DNA of 64,000 bases from Echinarachnius parma (taxonomy: Eukaryota > Echinodermata > Echinoidea > Clypeasteroida > Echinarachniidae). Location of the stretch: NCBI GenBank assembly GCA_037951105.1, contig JBAMJV010008019.1, positions 1 to 64,000 on the forward strand, given 5' to 3'. Of this stretch, positions 22,601 to 35,200 are shown piece by piece. The position numbers were made by a program, and so were the translations under genes. Position 1 is the first letter of the stretch; every line of letters starts with the position of its first letter. Below the pieces are notes generated by a model. It did not search any database. It was not told the DNA's origin and saw only the letters and a list, made by a program, of their open reading frames with translations.

Positions 22601-25600
22601 GTAAAATTTCATAAATGGTCTAATTTAGTTCCCCAATCAGGCAAGGAACATTTCTGTTCAACTACAAAAGAAAATGTTTTATTCCTTACGCGTAAATATC
22701 ATCGAGAAACAATAGAGAAATTTGCCAAGCAGTTCAAGCTACCTAGCAGAATTAATTTGCAAATTTTTGTTCACATTTATGGGCAAGTAAATTTTCTGTT
22801 TAGGCGAGTAAAATTTGAACATTCCTGATTTTGCTTGCACGAATGGGCAAGTAGAAAAAAAAGGTTAGCGTGGACGCTTGATGTAAGTGACAAGGTTCGC
22901 TGCAACTTACCATACAGTGAAAGTTGTTTCTGTGGAGGCAGTGAGGGTGGTGAGATGCCATGTCAGGCAACTCTGATTGCAGCGTTTCTTCCAGCTTATT
23001 GCAGTGGCTGGCTGGGACACCATACCTGCAACAAGATTCAATATATGATGTAATATATTATATCATTTATCTGTCAAAAAATTGACATTTGTCTTTGGTT
23101 CACAAAATTACATAATTAAAACTATATAATTTATAAATAAATGCAGTTGAACCTATTTTAGTGGCCACCTGTCTATAGCAGCCAACATGTCTATAGTAGC
23201 CACCAAAAGTGATCCCCTGCAGAGAAAATCTGTATTATGGAACCTGTTTATAGAGGTCACCTGTCAACAGTTTCCATATTGCTTGATTCCCTTAGGTGGT
23301 CACTATAAACAAGTTTGACTTTGCATTCTAAACTGGGGTGCACGAACCACCCCTCTGAACCACAAAGCATGGACACCAAAGGTTTGATAGGGTAAACAAA
23401 AACAATTCATCACATCCTATTTCACTCACCATATCTTTGGGGACCCTGTGTGTAAGTACTCCATCTGTGTGAGGCCCTGGGGGTGCACGGACCACCCCTC
23501 TGACCCGTAGAGCATGGACACCTTGAGCTCTGGGGTGTTGACCCCCAGCTGACTGGGCAACAGGTGCAGGGCATTGTCCGGGTTCCTCCCTATGGTCTTA
23601 CAGTTCCAGTTGTTTCTGTACGTACAAGTGAGAGGAACAAAGCATTTTAATAACAGGTTTTTATATAGCACACACAAGTTGCAAAAGGGTGGCCAAACCA
23701 AAATACATACTACAAAACATAAAATATACCTGTACCGTACATCTCCATGTATAGAACGCACCTGTGTACAAGACACATCCCCCTTTTTGCCCCCCCCCCC
23801 CCCCCCCAAAGTGTGTCTTATACACGGAGATTTACGGTATATATAAAAAGGAAAATAAATCAAATTCAAACAAATGCAGACTTGGAACATATAGGATTTC
23901 AACTGAGGTTAAAAGACATTAACATTGTGGGATGTACAGATTTTGATAGGTAGATTGTTCCCAAGGGAAGTAGCAGCATAAGGGAACAATTTCTCTCCAT
24001 GGTGTTTGAACTTATTCATTATATTTGTTCAACTATAGACTGAGCAGATAATTAAAATGTTTTCATATCTCGTCTCTGCTCAACAAGCGGTACATCACAT
24101 TGACATAATATAATGTTGTAAATTATTAATGTTAATAAACTTAATTAATGCAAAACTGTTGTGGTTAGTTAAATGTTAGTGTGTTTCAGGCAGGGGCAAC
24201 TTGCAGAGCGGCAACAAATTAACAATCAAAATTTGGATGAAACAAGCAATTTCATTAAAAATGTCTTCAGCATTATTTCCGTTAGCTCATACAATTTAAA
24301 ATTAATTGCGTTAGTACTTGGTTAGTAAACATTGTGAAGTAAACTTTTTTAAAATTTGACCAGGGCCCTGTTTCACAAAACTTTACAGTTTCCAGTAAAT
24401 GTCCAATTATCGCAATTCAGCCAATCAACACGAAGCATTGCAGGTGTTGGCACAGTAATGACAAATTTGACATTTACAACTTTTAGAACAAGTTTTTTAT
24501 GAATCAGGGCGCTCAGAACTTGCTGTACAGACTTTTTAGTACAAACTTTGTTTGGGGAGGTAAGGAGGAGAAAGGATAGGCCAGGTATTTTGTTGTTGTT
24601 GTTGCAAAATATGAATTATAAACTGAACATTGATCTGCATTTTATCTAACTTAAATTGAAATTGTATTATAATACATCACTTTTATATTTAAAAAAAATG
24701 TAAAGCTGTTCTATACGGTCCATTAACTATTTTAAATTATTTTTCAGGACACAAGACATTTCGCTAATTGATTTGTTTCTTCTTCGTATTTATGCAAACA
24801 TAGAGCTGCAACTAAAACCTAATGAATTCACTTACATAAGATTTCCCCATTTTTCAAAATATATGACACAGTTTGGATGTTTTTTGTTCATATTAAAGTT
24901 GGAAGGAGGCAAACTTAAAATCAAGCATTTCTCTTATTACAGAAATTGTGCATCAAGACAAACTTACTAAACAAGCTGAGATAAAAAATAAAAAACTTTG
25001 ACAGCCATGTTTTCCTGTCAAGTTTGAATCCCATTGTATGTCATACCTGCACAGGCAGTGAAAACATTCCACGGGGCCCTTGGCGATTTAGCCCCAAAAC
25101 TCATAAAAAGACACTCATAATTTGACATATGTAAAACAATGTTTGTAGTTTCAATCTGATGCAAGCATGCCTGAAAAGTAACCCCCCAAAATAAAATGTT
25201 GATTTTTAAAATTTGTTGTTTTTGTATTTCAAAAGCAACCATATCCATAACAAATTGTAAACGTTCGAGCGAGGCATGGCAAATTAGTACATGCAGCTGC
25301 ATAAACTGCCATGCTTTGAATTTTTGAATCATTATTAAGATAAACAAAATGTTGGCAATGTTTTTATAAGCAATTATAAGCACAAGTAGAATGTTTTCAT
25401 GTTCACGGTTTGGTGTTAACTTACTCTCCGTACCCATTGCCTTGCATTGCAGTAAGTCCACTATAGTTATTTGGGAATTAAGGGGGATAAATGTGATGCT
25501 TTTGTTATTACAATCGCCCACATTTGATGTTGCCCATTAATCAATTAATCTGATCAAGGAAGGGGACATGCATTTATATATAATTTTTTTAATTTTTGGT

Positions 25601-28600
25601 GAGTACGCACACTACAAATGGTGTATTTCTAAATCTATACACTCATATTTAGTATCTACACACCAAAGGATATCTAAATGAGAAGATGATAAGGCCCCGT
25701 AACAAACCGATTTACGATTACAATTGAGTGTACAATGAAATCTAGGATCAACTGATTAGTGGTGAATCTTTATGTTATGGGGCCCAGTACCTAGTTATTT
25801 TCAATCGAGTTGCATTAAAGGGCCTTAGTAACTAGGTGTCGATTTCGGGAGTATTTCCCTCCCGGGACTCGCAATAATTTTTCGGGCGAGTCACGGGTAT
25901 CCGGAATTTACCCATTTGTTGATTTCGCTATCGGCATGTCACACCGCTGGGAAAACATGTTCATTCAAGTGACAAAAATGCAGCCTATTTATGACAAACT
26001 TGGGCGTTCAAAGAGGGAAAAAGGAAAGAAAAGATATTGAGAGTGGGCAGATAACTTGGGCGTTCAAAAGGGGACTTTTTGCTTTTTTTTTCGGGATATC
26101 GAGTATCGATTTTTGCGCCCGGGGACTCAACATTTTTCGGCGGGACCCGGGTACCCGTGACTCGTCAACAGCACTATTAGTAACATTGTCCAAATCCTCA
26201 AAATCCAATTGAAATTCTAGCGGTTCCCTCATACCTTGTTGTATCTTATTACACAAAAAGCATGGAGAGGTTTCGGTTTTTTCAATTTCCCTTTCGTTAA
26301 AAAGATATTTACGATTGAAGTGTTCAGATGTCAAATTATCCAACGGATCGTCAGAAACGTGTACAAAGTGAGTGCAATGAGTTAGTGAATGCCGCTTTGC
26401 ATTTTTGCTCATTACTCTGCCATATAAAGTCCATTTACTTGAAATTTTCACACAACACCCTGTGGACATATAAGATAACACCAATATAAATTGTATCAAC
26501 CACTTAATCACTATTTGCAAAGTTACAAGATCCCTTTAAGGGCTTTTTCTTTTTTTCAGTATTACATAATTAGAGTAAGTCTTACAATATCACCTGGAAT
26601 GCAATAAAGGTTTCCTAAATCCATCTGAAAATTGGAAGAACTTTGCACCAATTGACCAGATGACAATCATACCAATATCACTTTTGCTATAAACATCCAA
26701 GGATTTGGTTGATGCAACATTAGTTATTCCGCATTTAAACCACAACATTAGCAATAACTACATGTATGTGCTATTGTTAATTTTCACATGCAGCAAATAC
26801 AGTGTTGTATCAAATATGTGCCATTTGTAAATCTACATCTTTGACATGTAAACACAATTGTAGTATACACTGGTCACTGAATCCTGTCCTTTAATTAGTC
26901 ACCAGACTAATATTCACTGACACCATCTTTATCAAGGCTAACAACATTGCAATTCTACAAACAAGAGGGTTTAGGGAAACTTCATCAGAAAACGGGTTGA
27001 TATATATCAAATGCATGCAACCTAATGATAATAATCTTTCAATAATGAGGGAGATTGGCTGATGGGATGAGATCCAATGCAGTAATCTTGGTCTCGGGGA
27101 GTCTCCTGCAAAATCAGGGAGACTTGGCAGCTCTGCATTATAGTTTCCTGTGCGTGTGAATATTCTATTCAAGCATTTCCAGATTTTTAGCGTGCAAAAC
27201 CCTGCTATGAATCCAGTATCTTGTTATTGTGGTTAGATTCCACATGTATATCAATGAAGGTGGTGCAGATTAATTTCTTTAAAGGGGACCACCACAGGTT
27301 TTTTTTTAATATTTGGTACCGTTGTTTGATCAAATAGATGTCCAACACTTTGTAAAGGGTTGTGTTATTCATAAACAATGCAATTAAACACCAACACTTA
27401 CGGAACCAACAGGACTGATGGTTCCGTAAGCGCCAAAACGTTTGCGAGTGCGCCAATTATATACCAAGCGTATGTTTCGAGACAATAGAAGCATGGTAGA
27501 TGCATACGTCCTAGACCATGGTCTAGTATTCGTCTGCAGACCCATGAACAATGTCTATAGCATCGTGATGTGTTTTCAAATAATACAATTTGTCTGAAAA
27601 CCAATTTTTCGGAACTTGTTGGTGGAATGGACTACTAAAACTATTTCATTTCATTTATAAGAATATTATTTTTGGGTGGTGGTTCCCTTTAATATATGTT
27701 TGATGGAACGGGAGGTTGCAATGAGTTGCCTTACCTTGCTGACTGCATTGCATTGAATTGGCCCTTGTAGATAGCAACGTGCGGCTCACCATCATCCAAC
27801 ATCTTCCAGTAATCGTCCTATAAAATAAAGCAAAAATATGAAATGTAAAAAAAAAAGGGATCAGTCTCATCATTATCAAGCAGTACCTTGTAAATAAATA
27901 CTTAAAGGGATACTACAGTTCTGGGCTAGAGGGTGCTTCAACAAATTATTCATTTGTGAGGTAGAGGAAAACTGAGTGTAGGAATTGTATGACCACACAA
28001 ATATTGAAACAAAACAATGATTGATTTATCAAAATCCATTCAGAAACAGCTGAAATATCCATAAATACATATCTGAGTGGAATAAATGTGGGCGCAACAT
28101 TTATTTGATAAGAAAATATTTATAAGGCCTACACATTTTTAAAAATATACCAAAGTGACTTTTAAACTGTTTTGATAATCTCTCTATTCAGGTGTCTGAA
28201 GGGCGCCATCTTGAGTTAACGACTGCTATTTGAATGAAAACAACCTTCCAACTTTGCCCTTAATATGTCTTTCTACCACTCAGTCAAACAGCAACATCTT
28301 GTTAGGATGGGACTTACCTCTATGCTTTCTGTGGTGGGGTTGGTTCTCCTGCAGTGCATCTGCTGTGCCAGGGCGGCCATGCGACTGTAGTTGGACAGGT
28401 TGTCGGCCGACCTTTGCACACCACCTCTTCCGAACTATTGACCTCCTGGTCATGTGACCTCAGTCTAGACGCTGGAATGAACACATAAACAAATAAAAAT
28501 AAATAGTTTTAATAATTTGTTCTAACTTGACTAAAAGAAGAGATGCTGCCAAACATTTGTTCTGTTTTCTCAAATGTAGAAGCTGGAAGAAAAATGAAAA

Positions 28601-29264
28601 CAATGAATATACGATAAATCTAAATGAAAAGAGCAGAGGTGGAGTACAATTCCAATGTAATAATTATCATTATTTTAATAGCTTTTTGGAAGGAACATGA
28701 AAACAACAATGATAGAATAAATCTAAATAAAAAGTGAGATCGGTTGAGAATTTAATGTAAAATTGATTTAAATAGCCTTTTTAATTTGTCAAAAGTAAAC
28801 ATGAAACTTGGTTCTTATTTGGAATTAAGGGACTTACCGATTTGTTTCCTCATTACTTCTGTTTCTGTCTCTAATCTCTCTTTATCTTCCTGCGAACAAT
28901 AATAATAATAATAATAATAAGCAGCCCGAACCAGCCCGAACCAGCGGCCCGCTGATTGGTGGAACACCCGTGTTTGTCGGCCAATAGGACATGTCCTTTA
29001 CTGGCCAATTAGGAGCTGACTCGCTCAAGCAGAAAAAAAGCGCACTGCGCCTGCCGTAGGGTTTAAATACCCTTGCTTACAGCATATTTGTATCACCTGA
29101 CGAAGTGTTGCAGCGGCGCACGAAACGTCGTGATCTTTAGATTCCTTGATGACCGTACATTGCGAGACAAACGAATATCATTAGCGATATTATTAACAAT
29201 AATAATAATTATTAATAATTATAGTAATAATAATAATAATAATGATATGATAATGATAATAATG

Positions 29265-29298
<34 letters not shown>

Positions 29299-32200
29299 TA
29301 AAAGTTTCTAATGACAGTGTATTACATAAATTAGTGGGCAAATTGTTTTGCAAGAATGGATTTCAATCAAACTGCTTTACATCTTAATCTAATAAAATTA
29401 AACAAATCATTCGTGAACTGGTTAGAAAAACTGGTTGACATATGCAAAACTGAGAAAGAGCTGATTAAAAGTGTATTTTTGTTATCTGATATGTCCTCTG
29501 AGTTGATGTGTGAAAATTCCATGTTAAATGAATGTCATATGACAGAGTAATGAGCAAAAATGCAAATATATTTGATACATCATTGCACTGACTTTGTACA
29601 CTAGAGTTTAAAATCCATATTTTATATTATATTCTATATTATATCCAGAAATTTGGAAAAACCAAAATCTATTCACTGCTTCTATTGGTACTATAAATAC
29701 AACAAGGCATGTGAGACCTGCTAGAGTACAAATTAAGTTTTGTGGATTTAAGGACTTTAAGGACTTTAAATTATACTGTCATTCTTACCTTTGATAGCGA
29801 GTCATACGAGTGCAGATACTTGCAGTATACACTATCCAGTCTGCTCACTCTGCCCTGAAACTGTTAGACAGAAAGGTAGAAAATTCAAAGAAATAATTGC
29901 CTTAAATTCCAGACATTGCATGTATATATACAATTAGACAAGGTATTTATATTCTTCAACTCACTACAGACTGAGAAGCAAAAAGCATATACACGATCCT
30001 CCAAATTATTTTAAATTTAAACCACAGACATTTGATCGACATTTAATTATATTTTTAAGTTCAAACTTTTCAATAAACACACAGACATCTAATGCATCTT
30101 TCCTATCGGGTAGTCACAGACATGATTATTTTCAACTTGTCAAAATATAATTCATCACTTGATGTATTTTGTTGATGTGAGACACCAACACCGGGAAGGT
30201 CATCACAAGGTCATCATCAGCCCGAATACACCATTTAACAGACCTCCTTCAAAGCCTTATCTCTACGGATATGTTCCATCAACAGCCTGATAGTTCCCCT
30301 GGATGATAACAACAAAATGAACTCCCGAGCCCGTTTCCATGTTTACTTTATTATACCACCCTATTACTTCCCATTTTCTTCTTACAGATGTTCAGCAACT
30401 TTGTTTTCTTCTTACCGTTTATTACCGTTTATAATTATGAAATTATCAGCAGCAGCAAGCAATAATGCCAGTGTTTGTCTTCCCTTTATTTAAAAACATA
30501 GATACCTTTATTTAAAACATCTTTCATGTAGGGTATAAACACAACTTATTTGTAACCTGTCCAACACCGGGTAGGACATCACAAGGTCATCATCATCCTG
30601 AATACCCATTTATCAGACCTCCTTCAACGCCCTATCTCTATAACCCCCTGGATGCTGGGGGGGGGGGGGGGGGGGGGGGGGAGGGGTGGTAAACTCAGCC
30701 ACCATGAAGGGACTCGGGTTGAACGCGATTAGAAGCCTTTTTGCAACGTCACACAACATCATCAAAAGTATGATAGGCTGTGCATTTACAAATCAATATG
30801 GAAAAAAAATGATAAAATGCATCATGTTTAACAAGATTAAATGACCAACTCCATATCTAACGCAATAAATATTAGTGGTGCCTCATTCTACTCAATGTAT
30901 TTAGGCCCACTTTTAGGTAAATTTTGTTTTAAATACCGCCTATGATTCCATCAACTGCCCGATAACCCCCAACCCCTAGATGACTTAAACCAAATGAACT
31001 AAAAAGCCTAGCTCATGTTTTTATGTATACATACATTATATCACATTATATGACACTTAGAATGTTCTCGCAATGTGATTGGTTGAATTCAGGTCACATG
31101 ACATTCGTGGAAATGTACTATTTCACGATTTTGAAGTCATTTTCATTGAATAGAACTTTTTTTAGTACCATTCCACGATTTCTGACGTCAATAAACGTGG
31201 AATGGTACTTTTGTATGTTGTTGTTTTGTGCGAGCCAGCGCGCTTTAAAAATAACTGCGCGCATTGCGCAGATTTTCCATTCATGAACAAGCGCATTAAC
31301 AAACATTACGCAGGCAGCATGTGCGCGGGGAAATTTGTACACACTAGTACTAGTACTTTTTACACAACATGGCTGCAGAACCGGGATTTGTTTTGCTGAC
31401 GGATGTGCCATTTGGGACGATTTAATCGACAGTGCGGATTCTTATAACACGGAGAGCCTCATTGAATGTAACATTCCATCTTTCACCTCATGCAAATAAT
31501 CGTACCATTGCACTCATAAACATTCTTTATTTGTATATTATCACTTCCCTTAAAATGTTCTCAAACAAATTTTGCAACACTTTTTTTCACCTTGCTGTTT
31601 ATTAGTTGTTTTTTTCAATACAAAACAAAACATACATGAAACAAGTTTGGGGGGAATCCGTCAATCGGTTCTTGAGATAACGCGATCACGAGAACAGGAC
31701 GTACGTATGGACAACCCAAAAAACATAATGCCTCCGGCTACATCTCATGTTTCCATGTTTACTTATCACTTTCACTTCCCATTTGCTTCTCACAAATTTT
31801 AAGCAACATGTGTTTTTTTTATTGCTGTATATTCTTTTTCTTCCAATGGAAAAAAACAGGAATTGTACAATATTACTATGAAAGTTCATCTGTATTGGTA
31901 GTTAATATGAAATCTATTTTAAACTTTTGATCACAATACAAATATTTACCTCAAAATTTTCGGCTGTCATCTACAGCCTTCGTCAGCGATGTGACCCGAC
32001 TTGACCTTTCGTGACGTAACGATCGATCATCGGGTCACATCGCTGACGAAGGCTGTAGATGACAGCCGAAAATTTTGGAGGTAAATATTTGTATTGTGAT
32101 CAAAAGTTTAAAATAGATTTCAGGAATTGTACACTTTTCAGAAACAGTAGGCAACCAGATGGATCTTTGACTGTGCACAGTTGAAAAGTATGCCAGCGCT

Positions 32201-35200
32201 ATAGGCCGATTTTTTGCACTGAATAAATTTTCTAAATTCAACTTTGATTTTACTGGGTCAACTGGTTCCCAATATATCATGATAACAAGCTATGTTTGTC
32301 AATAATTGCCTGATAACCGACCCCCTGGATGACATGTTTTTACAACAAAATGAACTCATGTTTTCCATGTTTACTTATCACCTTATCACTTCCATTTACA
32401 CTTCTCACAAATGTTCAGCAACTTTTTCACCTTGCCCGTGTATTCCTTTACCCATTAAAAAAACAATTGTGAACGTGTAAAACTGTGTATGTTGCTACAT
32501 GGTGGTCTGGATAGTTATCCCGGTAGTGGAACGCATGCTATCCACAACTTCGCATTCAAGTTCAACTTGATTTGAGTGTTAGTCCAGTTTCTAAGCTCTA
32601 TTTTTTTTTTTTTGGTTTTAAAGTTTTACTCGTATGTTTGTTGTCGTTCAAGTTGAATTTCTGCAATTAACCGTCTTTTTAGTTTGTTTGTTTAGTACAT
32701 TTATTTGCTAGCTGTAACTTGTTGTAACTATATGTACATAATTCATTGCCTTATTTCTTGCATTTACACGTTTTACATTTTATTGTATTGCATAATTCAC
32801 TGTATATTTTATTGTTATTTTTATGTTTGTGGACCCCTTTGAAAATCAGCTGCGCTGAAAGGGCCATCCACCCTATGAGAGGAAATAAATAAATAAATAA
32901 ATAAATAAATAAATTTTACTAACTTTACTAACATAACTCACACGAGAAGAAAAAAATTTGCTTTGCCAATTTAATCCGTGTTCACCCACTTCCACTGCCA
33001 AACATATTGCGCTATTTGTTGGATTACCATGATTTTTCACGAAATAGGGTAAAAATGGCAGAGAGTCGAGACCCCCCCCCCCCCCCCCCCCCCCAACACA
33101 CACAAGTGTGTGATATTATAGAGACAATAATACAAATATATTTAGAAATGAACTGACCGTTCTTGGGATGTGGAGTAGATCTGCCACCTTGTTCCATCTC
33201 TTGTTACTGTTGATCGTCTTCAGTCCTCCCTGCTGAGCCACAACCTGAGAGAACTCCACCAGGTCGATCTCACAGCCATAGATCTAGAGGGATTAAACAG
33301 GATTAAATAGGATTAGGATATAAAAAGGTATCTATTTCTCAGTGCCATCTTTTATTACTGTTGATTGTCTTCAGTCCCTGCTGAGCCACAACCTGGGAGA
33401 ACTCCACCAGGTCTATCTCACAACCATAAATCTAGGAGGGATTACACAGGATTTGAATTGATGGATTAATGTCCTTTACATTATATTTATCTTTACAGCT
33501 AATTTAATCTCTTATAACCATTAATTACTTAAAGGGGATTTCCACCCAAGAAATGTGATGTTTGCTATAAAATGAGGTGAATATGAAGAATCATGATAGA
33601 AAATCTGAGCCAAAACGGTCGGGCAATAAAAAAGTTATGACAGGATGAACTTTGCTCCGATTTTTAGTATCGTTCGCAATTGCTATCGATCGTGACGTCA
33701 CTTGCGAGCTGCAGCCATTTTGACTTCTACATGGAAATTTTACAAAATGTAAATTTTCTTCATAACAAAGAAAATGTATGAGCTTACAAATTCCAATGAG
33801 GTTGGCCCATCGATATTCTTCTATGAATTCGTGAAAACAAGCAGAGAAAATTTAATTTTTAGCTATGAAAATAAGAAATAAGTGTATTTTCATGTACTAA
33901 ATCCATGGCGAGTTGCTCGTGAATGATGTTGCATATGGCGGCAATATTGAAACGATCGCTCATTACTACATGGTGTTCAAATAGGTATAACTCCCGTGTT
34001 TCTTGTCCGATTTTAATCAAATTTTCACCAATTATTCCTCTTGTTCTGCTTATTCAAAAAACGAATGGTTTTATCAGGCCCGGAATACCCCTTTAATGGT
34101 GAGTCCTCCCTGCTGGGCCATAACTAAGAGAACTCACTCTATCAGGTCGATATCACATCCATAAATCTAGGAGGGATTAGACAGGATTAAATAGGATTAG
34201 GATGAATGTATTTGTTTCAATGCCTTTCAATGTATGTCATAGTAACACTCTTCGATTGTAGTACAAAATCAATGGGCAGTAGGCGATAAAATCTTACGTA
34301 CATTTTAAAACTTCTTTTTCTATTTAACTACCGTATTTGTCGGTGTATTAACCGCTCCGATGTATTAACCGCACCCCCAACTTTGGCCGTTTTTCCATGA
34401 AAAAAAAAAAAATTTGATAGTATAATTCTTGTTTTTAGTCTTTAGATGGTCAGCATTTTCTTAGGAAAGGTACCAAAAATAGCTTATCTATCAGAGAATT
34501 TTTGCATATGAATTTTGTTTTATTTACTGAAGTCTCCGAAGTAAATAAAGAAAATTATCAGGCCTTCTTCACAGCAGAAGAATCTATAACTTCTGTTGAA
34601 TTTGCCACACGGATCACTACACATGGGACTACATAAAACGTTAGACAACAAAACGAAGATTTCACCAATAAAACAATCAGAACGGAGATTTTAAAAAAAA
34701 TGTACCTTAATGTTATTCCTTCTTTCTAGTTCAAATTATGTTGAATCTACTCTTGAAAACTGTTTCAGAAATAGTAAGTAATAATAGCGAGTAATACGGC
34801 ATACGATCGTCGTCGATCGTCGACATGGATGAAACGATTCTCAAACGTTGACATCCAGTCCGCCCGGTACTAAACAAATGCTCCGATAGCCCGCCATATC
34901 ACTCATACACTTTGCGTGAAGGTTATGGGTCTATTTTGTTACGCGAGATCCATCCGCCGGGAATTGGGGAAATCCCCGGCGGATGGATCTCGCGTAACAA
35001 AATAGACCCGATAACCTGCACGCAAAGTATATGAGTGATATGGCGGGCTGTATTGGAGCATCGGCGGCCGGGGTACCGGGTCGGGAAAGAGAATCCCCGC
35101 CTGCATGCTCGGCCAAGTGCCAGTCGCGCGGCCGGGTGCATGTTAGGATTCGTACTAAGATCGAAGCAATGATCGTGAATCTTCAAAGCTGCTTTCGCAG

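Noticed and set aside
25018-25521. 167-codon - strand frame
   Set aside because: Overlaps a dispersed GGGGGCTAC-type element and has no homology I recognise.
26008-26520. 170-codon - strand frame
   Set aside because: No recognisable domain, not bounded by good splice sites, lies in an intron with repeats.
31370-31497. ATG in good context (ACAACATGGCTGCAG) followed by MAAEPGFVLLTDVPFG
   Set aside because: Stops after 19 codons and the plausible continuation is in another frame; may be a transposon remnant, but nothing recognisable.
32043-32071. CTGACGA...GAAA as a full hammerhead ribozyme
   Set aside because: No GUC and no stem I partner after GAAA; only the stem II part is present.
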